Shown: piece by piece, positions 57,632-64,000 of the stretch | Numbering within the stretch: the stretch's first letter is position 1 | How the letters are laid out: each line of letters begins with the position of its first letter | Source: Streptomyces natalensis ATCC 27448 | Lineage (GTDB): Bacteria > Actinomycetota > Actinomycetes > Streptomycetales > Streptomycetaceae | Length of the DNA stretch: 64,000 nt | Direction of reading: 5' to 3' | Assembly (NCBI RefSeq): GCF_000935125.1 | Contig: NZ_JRKI01000018.1 | Span: 62,001 to 126,000 of the forward strand | Translations under genes and position numbers: made by a program | Notes under the pieces: generated by a model | Seen by the model: only the letters and a program-made list of their open reading frames with translations | The model's database searches: none | Told to the model about the DNA's origin: nothing

Positions 57632-58066
57632 GTGGCTGCCCGTAGCAAGGCCCGTAAGCGCGCCTTCCAGATCCTCTTCGAGGCCGACCAGCGCGGTGTC
57701 GACGTGCAGTCCGTGCTCGCGGACTGGATGCGGCACGCCCGGACCGACCCCCGGCAGCCGCCGGTCAACGAATACACCCTGGAGCTGGTCGAGGGGTATG
57801 CGGAGCACACCAGCCGCATCGACGAGCTGATCTCCACCTACGCCGTCGACTGGGAGCTGGACCGGATGCCGGCCGCCGACCGCAGCATCGTGCGGCTCGG
57901 CACCTACGAGCTGATCTGGGTGGACGACACACCGGACGCGGTGGCGATCGACGAAGCGGTACAGCTCGCCAAGGAGTTCTCCACGGACGACTCCCCGGCC
58001 TTCGTCAATGGCCTCCTCGGCCGCTTCAAGGAACTGAAGCCGGGACTGCGGCGCGAGGCCAGCTAG
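57632..58066 (+). CDS. nusB: Transcription antitermination factor NusB
   Basis: A 144-residue all-alpha protein that binds BoxA RNA with S10 in rRNA transcription antitermination. It begins AARSKARKRAFQILFEADQRG and shows the later RSIVRLGTYELIW, VAIDEAVQLAKEFSTDDSPAFVNGLLG. It starts three bases after efp and ends the M24-efp-nusB operon, followed by a terminator. Confidence 0.96.
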   Translation: MAARSKARKRAFQILFEADQRGVDVQSVLADWMRHARTDPRQPPVNEYTLELVEGYAEHTSRIDELISTYAVDWELDRMPAADRSIVRLGTYELIWVDDTPDAVAIDEAVQLAKEFSTDDSPAFVNGLLGRFKELKPGLRREAS

Positions 58067-58101
58067 CCGGGACGCCGTACGGACCGCTGAGCAGACGAAC
58101 G

Positions 58102-58134
58102 GGCCCGGAGCGCCGCAGAGTGCTCCGGGCCTTT
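58102..58134 (+). terminator. Terminator after nusB
   Basis: GGCCCGGAGC (58102-58111) pairs with GCTCCGGGCC (58122-58131), and TTT follows. Confidence 0.8.
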
Positions 58135-58240
58135 CGTATGCCCGCACAGCGGCGCCTGGCGGCCCTGCCGCCCCCCGCCCGCCGGTCCCACCCGCACACA
58201 AACCCGCTGTCGCCGGACATAACGCACCGCCGACAACACG

Positions 58241-58271
58241 ACCGCCGCCCCGGGAATCCCGGAGCGGCGGT
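58241..58271 (-). terminator. Terminator after bldD
   Basis: ACCGCCGCCCCGGG (58241-58254) pairs with 58258-58271 with one mismatch around a 3-base loop, 25 bases beyond the bldD stop on the minus strand. Confidence 0.65.
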
Positions 58272-58295
58272 ACGTTTCTGCAGGTGGTGGCGGTA

Positions 58296-58796
58296 TCAGA
58301 GCTCTTCGTGGGCCACTGCGCGGCGCGCATCGGCGTCCAGCACGCCCCAGCTGATCAGCTGCTCGGTGAGCACCGAGGGCGACTGGTCGTAGATCACCGC
58401 GAGGGTGCGCAGATCGTCCTGGCGGATCGAGAGGACCTTGCCGTTGTAGTCGCCGCGCTGGCTCTGGATCGTGGCGGCGTAGCGCTGGAGCGGTCCGGCC
58501 TTCTCCTGCGGGACGTGGGCCAGGCGCTCCAGGTCCAGCACCAGCTTCGGCGGCGGCTCGGCCGCGCCGCCCGGCGTCGTGCCCGGCAGGAGCTCCTGGA
58601 CCGGCACCCCGTAGAAGTCCGCGAGCTCGGCGAGGCGCTGCACGGTCACGGCACGGTCGCCGCGCTCGTAGGAGCCCACCACCACGGCCTTCCAGCGACC
58701 CTGGGACTTCTCCTCGACACCGTGGAGAGAAAGGCCCTGCTGAGTGCGGATGGCGCGGAGCTTGGCCCCGAGCTGTTTGGCGTATTCGCTGGACAT
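58296..58796 (-). CDS. bldD: Developmental master repressor BldD (c-di-GMP-responsive)
   Basis: Represses sporulation genes during vegetative growth when dimerised by tetrameric cyclic di-GMP. The 166-residue protein has the N-terminal XRE helix-turn-helix DNA-binding domain (about 8-71) and a C-terminal domain with the c-di-GMP signature RGD (114-116), eight residues, then RQDD (125-128). The sequence agrees closely with what I remember of S. coelicolor BldD (SCO1489). A BldD-type palindrome lies 64 bases upstream of its start, which fits known autoregulation. It diverges from pyrR. Confidence 0.97.
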   Translation of the reverse strand: MSSEYAKQLGAKLRAIRTQQGLSLHGVEEKSQGRWKAVVVGSYERGDRAVTVQRLAELADFYGVPVQELLPGTTPGGAAEPPPKLVLDLERLAHVPQEKAGPLQRYAATIQSQRGDYNGKVLSIRQDDLRTLAVIYDQSPSVLTEQLISWGVLDADARRAVAHEEL

Positions 58797-58843
58797 AAAG
58801 CTCCCCAGACGGCTGTATCGACATGCGGCTGAGCCGCGGGCTG

Positions 58844-58872
58844 GTAACTCACTGTGAGGTTACGCAGCGTAA
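58844..58872. promoter_or_regulatory. BldD operator with a second dyad
   Basis: TTACGCAGCGTAA (58860-58872) is a perfect palindrome around A, matching the BldD consensus TNACGC-GCGTNA as I remember it. Next to it GTAACTCACTGTGAGGTTAC (58844-58863) is a second dyad containing TCAC-T-GTGA, like the older proposed BldD half-site. Both lie between bldD and pyrR, about 45-75 bases from the bldD start. Confidence 0.8.
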
Positions 58873-58981
58873 TCTGGCTTCGTCAAGCCGAATGGGCCAG
58901 ACCATCGCCCGTCAGGGGTGCAGACCGGCGTGGCGCGGCCCCCTGGTAACCTGAGCCACGTAATTCCGACGTCCTTTAAAG

Positions 58982-59608
<627 letters not shown>

Positions 59609-59701
59609 GCACCGCAGACGGACCCGGCGACCCCGGGCCCGCACGCCTGCCCGCGCCACGGACATTCCCGTACCACCTCCTTCACTCACGGAGAAAACCG
59701 G

Positions 59702-60688
59702 ATGAAGCGCCACCTCATCTCGGCCGCCGACCTCACGCGCGACGACGCCGTGCTGATCCTCGACACCGCCGAGGAAATGGCCCGGGTCGCCGACCGGCCG
59801 ATCAAAAAGCTCCCCACGCTGCGCGGACGCACCGTCTGCAACCTCTTCTTCGAGGACTCGACCCGGACCCGGATCTCCTTCGAGGCCGCCGAGAAGCGGC
59901 TCTCGGCGGACGTGATCAACTTCGCCGCCAAGGGCTCCAGCGTCTCCAAGGGAGAGTCCCTCAAGGACACCGCGCAGACCCTGGAGGCGATGGGCGTCGA
60001 CGCCGTCGTCATCCGGCACAGCGCCTCCGGCGCGCCCTACCGGCTCGCCACCTCCGGCTGGATCGACGCCCCCGTCATCAACGCCGGCGACGGCACCCAC
60101 CAGCACCCCACCCAGGCCCTGCTCGACGCCTTCACCATGCGCCGACGGCTGATCGGGCCGGACGCGGGGCTGGGCCAGGACCTCGGCGGCCGGCGCATCA
60201 CGATCGTCGGCGACGTCCTGCACAGCCGGGTCGCCCGCTCCAACGTCGACCTGCTGCACACCCTCGGCGCCGAGGTCACCCTCGTCGCCCCGCCCACCCT
60301 GGTGCCGGTCGGCGTCGAGACCTGGCCGTGCGAGGTCTCCTACGACCTCGACAGCGTGCTGCCCAAGTCCGACGCCGTGATGATGCTGAGGGTGCAGCGC
60401 GAGCGGATGAACGCCGCCTTCTTCCCGACCGAGCGCGAGTACTCCCGCCGCTACGGCCTGGACGGCGACCGGATGGCGCGGATGCCCGAGCATGCACTCG
60501 TGATGCACCCCGGCCCGATGGTCCGCGGTATGGAGATCACCGCCGAGGTCGCCGACTCCGGCCGCTGCACGGCCGTCGAGCAGGTGGCCAACGGCGTGTC
60601 CATCCGGATGGCCGTCCTGTACCTGCTCCTTGGCGGCAACGAGCCCGCCGTTTCCAGCCCCCGTACCGACCGTACCGAGGAGAAGTAA
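59702..60688 (+). CDS. pyrB: Aspartate carbamoyltransferase, catalytic subunit
   Basis: Condenses carbamoyl phosphate and aspartate. The 328-residue protein has the carbamoyl-phosphate motif [24 protein letters not shown], the [15 protein letters not shown] signature, the aspartate-domain segments [13 protein letters not shown] and [10 protein letters not shown], and HPGPMVRG. No regulatory PyrI is present, as usual in Gram-positive bacteria. It follows pyrR by 93 bases. Confidence 0.96.
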   Translation: MKRHLISAADLTRDDAVLILDTAEEMARVADRPIKKLPTLRGRTVCNLFFEDSTRTRISFEAAEKRLSADVINFAAKGSSVSKGESLKDTAQTLEAMGVDAVVIRHSASGAPYRLATSGWIDAPVINAGDGTHQHPTQALLDAFTMRRRLIGPDAGLGQDLGGRRITIVGDVLHSRVARSNVDLLHTLGAEVTLVAPPTLVPVGVETWPCEVSYDLDSVLPKSDAVMMLRVQRERMNAAFFPTEREYSRRYGLDGDRMARMPEHALVMHPGPMVRGMEITAEVADSGRCTAVEQVANGVSIRMAVLYLLLGGNEPAVSSPRTDRTEEK

Positions 60689-60692
60689 GACC

Positions 60693-61979
60693 ATGAGCAA
60701 GATCCTGATCCGCGGTGCGAAGGTGCTGGGCGGCGAGCCGCAGGACGTCCTCATCGACGGCGAGACCATCGCGGCGCTGGGCAGCGGCCTGTCGCCCGAG
60801 GGCGCCACGGTCATCGAGGCCGACGGCAAGATCCTCCTGCCGGGCCTGGTCGATCTGCACACCCATCTGCGCGAGCCGGGCCGCGAGGACTCCGAGACCG
60901 TCCTGACCGGCACCCGCGCCGCGGCCGGCGGCGGCTACACCGCCGTCTTCGCCATGGCCAACACCTTCCCCGTCGCCGACACCGCCGGCGTCGTCGAGCA
61001 GGTCTACCGGCTCGGCCAGGAGCACGGCTACTGCGATGTGCAGCCCATCGGCGCGGTGACCGTCGGCCTGGAGGGCAAGAAGCTCGCCGAGCTGGGCGCC
61101 ATGCACGAGTCCGCCGCCGGCGTCACCGTCTTCTCCGACGACGGCAAGTGCGTCGACGACGCCGTGATCATGCGCCGCGCCCTGGAGTACGTGAAGGCCT
61201 TCGGCGGCGTCGTCGCCCAGCACGCGCAGGAGCCCCGGCTGACCGAGGGCGCCCAGATGAACGAGGGCGTGGTCTCCGCCGAGCTGGGCCTGGGCGGCTG
61301 GCCCGCGGTGGCCGAGGAATCGATCATCGCCCGGGACGTCCTGCTCGCCGAGCACGTCGGCTCCCGCGTCCACATCTGCCATCTGTCGACCGCCGGATCC
61401 GTCGAGATCGTCCGCTGGGCCAAGTCCCGCGGCATCGACGTCACCGCCGAGGTCACCCCGCACCACCTCCTCCTGACCGACGAGCTGGTGCGCACCTACA
61501 ACCCGGTCTACAAGGTCAACCCGCCGCTGCGCACCGAGCGCGACGTCATGGCGCTGCGCGAGGCGCTCGCCGACGGCACGATCGACATCGTCGCCACCGA
61601 CCACGCCCCGCACCCGCACGAGGACAAGGACTGCGAGTGGGCCGCGGCCGCCATGGGCATGGTGGGCCTGGAGACCGCGCTGTCCGTCGTCCAGCGGACG
61701 ATGGTCGACACCGGCCTGCTGACCTGGGCGGACGTCGCGGACCGGATGTCCTTCGCCCCCGCCCGGATCGGGCAGGCCACCGGCCACGGCCGCCCCATCT
61801 CGGCTGGTGAGCCCGCCAACCTCACCCTGGTCGATTCCGCTTACCGTGGAGAGGTGGACCCCGCGGGCTTCGCCTCGCGCAGCCGCAACACCCCCTATGA
61901 GGGCCGTGAGCTGCCGGGACGTATCACCCACACCTTCCTGCGGGGCCGGGCAACGGTCGTCGACGGGAAGCTGGCGTGA
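60693..61979 (+). CDS. pyrC: Dihydroorotase
   Basis: Cyclises carbamoyl-aspartate to dihydroorotate. The 428-residue amidohydrolase has the zinc motif DLHTHLREPG, SDDGKCVDD, the HICHLSTAGSVEIVR, the TPHHLLLTDE region, and ATDHAPHP. GAGGAGA precedes the ATG at 60693, and the stop overlaps the next gene by four bases. Confidence 0.96.
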   Translation: MSKILIRGAKVLGGEPQDVLIDGETIAALGSGLSPEGATVIEADGKILLPGLVDLHTHLREPGREDSETVLTGTRAAAGGGYTAVFAMANTFPVADTAGVVEQVYRLGQEHGYCDVQPIGAVTVGLEGKKLAELGAMHESAAGVTVFSDDGKCVDDAVIMRRALEYVKAFGGVVAQHAQEPRLTEGAQMNEGVVSAELGLGGWPAVAEESIIARDVLLAEHVGSRVHICHLSTAGSVEIVRWAKSRGIDVTAEVTPHHLLLTDELVRTYNPVYKVNPPLRTERDVMALREALADGTIDIVATDHAPHPHEDKDCEWAAAAMGMVGLETALSVVQRTMVDTGLLTWADVADRMSFAPARIGQATGHGRPISAGEPANLTLVDSAYRGEVDPAGFASRSRNTPYEGRELPGRITHTFLRGRATVVDGKLA

Positions 61980-62563
61980 CTCCTTCACTGATCCATCTGG
62001 CCGAGGCGCAGCACTCCGCGCCGGTCACCGACTGGTCCGGCCGGATCGCCTGGGTCGCCGGTCTGCTGGTCTTCGTGATCTTCCTGTACTGGCTGATGCG
62101 CGAGGGCTGGAAATGGCGCGGAAAGCTCCAGGGCGATCTGCCCGAACTGCCCGGCGCCCCCGACGCCCCGGGTGAACCGCGGCTGACCATGGCCGGCCGC
62201 TACCACGGCTCCACCACCGCCGGGCAGTGGCTCGACCGGATCGTCGCCCACGGCCTGGGCACCCGCAGCCGCGCCGAGCTGACGCTGACGGACCAGGGCC
62301 TGGCCGTCGTCCGGCCGGGCGCGCAGGACTTCTTCGTCCCGGCCGCCGCCCTGCGCGGCGCCCGCCTCGACAAGGGCATCGCGGGCAAGGTCCTCACCGA
62401 GGGCGGTCTGCTGATCGTCACCTGGGAGCACGGGGACAAGGAGATCGACTCCGGGTTCCGCTCCGACCGGGCCGAGGAGCACCCGGCCTGGGTCGCGGCC
62501 CTCACCGCACTGAGCACCACCCGCACCACCACCGAGCACACCGAAACGGAAGGCGCACGATGA
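61976..62563 (+). CDS. Membrane protein of unknown function in the pyr operon
   Basis: A 195-residue protein with one N-terminal transmembrane helix (about 25-43, [18 protein letters not shown]). After a Pro-rich linker, a soluble beta-rich region of about 100 residues follows ([35 protein letters not shown]...[19 protein letters not shown]), which resembles a PH-like or YcxB-type domain. The Thr-rich C-terminus is short. It overlaps pyrC by four bases and carA by four, so it is translated inside the pyr operon. A role linked to pyrimidine synthesis is not evident. Confidence 0.7.
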   Translation: MTPSLIHLAEAQHSAPVTDWSGRIAWVAGLLVFVIFLYWLMREGWKWRGKLQGDLPELPGAPDAPGEPRLTMAGRYHGSTTAGQWLDRIVAHGLGTRSRAELTLTDQGLAVVRPGAQDFFVPAAALRGARLDKGIAGKVLTEGGLLIVTWEHGDKEIDSGFRSDRAEEHPAWVAALTALSTTRTTTEHTETEGAR

Positions 62564-63694
62564 CGACCTCCACCAGGGGGACCGCCAAGATCCCCGCCGT
62601 ACTCGTCCTGGAGGACGGCCGCACCTTCCGCGGCCGTGCCTACGGGGCCGTGGGGGAGACCTTCGGCGAAGCGGTGTTCTCCACCGGCATGACCGGCTAT
62701 CAGGAGACGCTGACCGACCCCTCGTACCACCGCCAGGTCGTCGTCATGACCGCCCCGCACATCGGCAACACCGGGGTGAACGACGAGGACCCCGAGTCCG
62801 CGCGCATCTGGGTCGCCGGCTATGTCGTCCGCGACCCCGCCCGGATCCCGTCCAACTGGCGCTCGGTGCGCTCCCTGGACGACGAGCTGGTCCACCAGGG
62901 CATCGTGGGCATCAGCGGCGTCGACACCCGTGCGCTCACCCGCCATCTGCGCGAGCGCGGCGCCATGCGGGTCGGCATCTTCTCCGGCGAGGCGCTGCCC
63001 GACGAGGGCGTCATGCTGGCCAAGGTGCGCCAGGCCCCCGAGATGAAGGGCGCGGACCTCTCCGCCCAGGTCGCCACCGAGGAGACCTACGTCGTCCCGG
63101 CCATAGGCACCAAGAAGTTCACCGTCGCCGCGGTGGACCTCGGCATCAAGGGCATGACCCCGCACCGCATGGCCGAACGCGGCATCGAGGTGCACGTCCT
63201 GCCCGCCACCGCCACCGCCGAGGACATCTACGCGGTGAACCCGGACGGCGTCTTCTTCTCCAACGGACCGGGCGACCCGGCCACCGCCGACCACCCCGTC
63301 TCCGTGATGCAGGCCGTCCTGGCCCGAAAGACCCCGCTGTTCGGCATCTGCTTCGGCAACCAGATCCTGGGCCGTGCGCTGGGCTTCGGCACCTACAAGC
63401 TCAAGTACGGCCACCGCGGTATCAACCAGCCGGTGCAGGACCGTACGACCGGCAAGGTCGAGATCACCGCGCACAACCACGGTTTCGCCGTCGACGCCCC
63501 GCTCGACACGGTCTCCGACACTCCCTACGGCCGAGCCGAGGTCTCCCACGTGTGTCTCAATGACAACGTGGTGGAGGGTCTCCAGCTGCTCGACCAGCCG
63601 GCCTTCAGCGTCCAGTACCACCCCGAAGCCGCCGCGGGTCCGCACGACGCCGCGTACCTCTTCGACCGCTTCGTATCCCTGATGGAGGGCCAGC

Positions 63695-63702
<8 letters not shown>
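62560..63702 (+). CDS. carA: Carbamoyl-phosphate synthase small subunit (glutaminase)
   Basis: Supplies ammonia from glutamine to CarB. The 380-residue protein has the N-terminal dimerisation domain ([17 protein letters not shown]) and the class I glutaminase domain with the nucleophile in GICFGNQ and the His/Glu dyad in YHPEAAAGP. The ATG overlaps the preceding gene, and the stop overlaps the carB start by eight bases. Confidence 0.96.

Positions 63703-64000
<298 letters not shown>

Overview
This is a very GC-rich chromosomal segment of a Streptomyces or a close relative. The markers are bldD, ssgB, the actinobacterial lipid cluster pgsA-patA-pimA, frequent GTG and TTG starts, codons ending in G or C, and promoters placed directly against start codons. 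From memory, the gene order matches the conserved core of the Streptomyces coelicolor chromosome around ssgB, relA, bldD and the pyr genes. No transposase, integrase, phage gene, CRISPR array or biosynthetic cluster is visible. No gene-free stretch exceeds about 270 bases.

Layout. 1-5700: pabB-pabC (folate branch), a tandem GNAT, a DsbA-like thiol protein, two small membrane proteins, a CGNR zinc-finger regulator and ssgB. 5880-8100: a PGPGW membrane protein, two identical tRNA-Val(CAC) genes flanking a START-like gene, and a DEDDh exonuclease. 8270-13550: a coupled DUF4365/unknown pair, thrS, a K+ channel-like protein and a HIT protein. 13700-19730: a coupled NodB-like lipoprotein and beta-propeller lipoprotein, an unknown membrane protein and the EF-G paralogue EF-G2. 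19980-25300: phosphatidylinositol and PIM synthesis, a LemA-like protein, and pdxS-pdxT. 25340-32970: yebC, ruvCAB, yajC-secD-secF and apt. 33130-43620: relA, a DUF349 protein, a cyclophilin, an MBL-fold hydrolase, hisS, a VKOR-like protein, rarA and a DUF2470 protein. 43660-50320: rpsD, two small membrane proteins, alaS, ruvX and mltG. 50310-54700: five shikimate genes, aroE-C-K-B-Q. 54900-58070: a P-loop protein, an M24 peptidase, efp and nusB. 58290-64000: bldD on the minus strand, then pyrR-pyrB-pyrC-unknown-carA-carB, with carB cut by the window edge.

How the genes work together. The aro operon makes chorismate, which PabB and PabC take to p-aminobenzoate. The pyr operon runs the early pyrimidine steps under PyrR, which is the first gene. 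RuvCAB, RarA and RuvX/YqgF handle recombination and repair. YajC-SecDF drives protein export. PgsA, PatA and PimA build the inner-leaflet phosphatidylinositol mannosides. Three tRNA synthetases (Thr, His, Ala), S4, EF-P and EF-G2 serve translation, and RelA links amino-acid supply to ppGpp. Many genes overlap by 1 to 8 bases, which implies translational coupling.

The most notable signals are these. At least six genes have a TANNNT hexamer 6-8 bases before the start and no ribosome binding site. Nine intergenic regions carry short tandem or near-tandem duplications. A likely iron-regulator box lies between a DUF2470 gene and rpsD. A predicted nuclease-fold DUF4365 protein is coupled to an unknown protein. 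A 26-codon mini-ORF made of a repeat-like sequence bridges aroB and aroQ exactly. A near-perfect BldD palindrome and a PyrR-type RNA hairpin lie in the bldD/pyrR intergenic region. I did all of this by eye; no database search was run.
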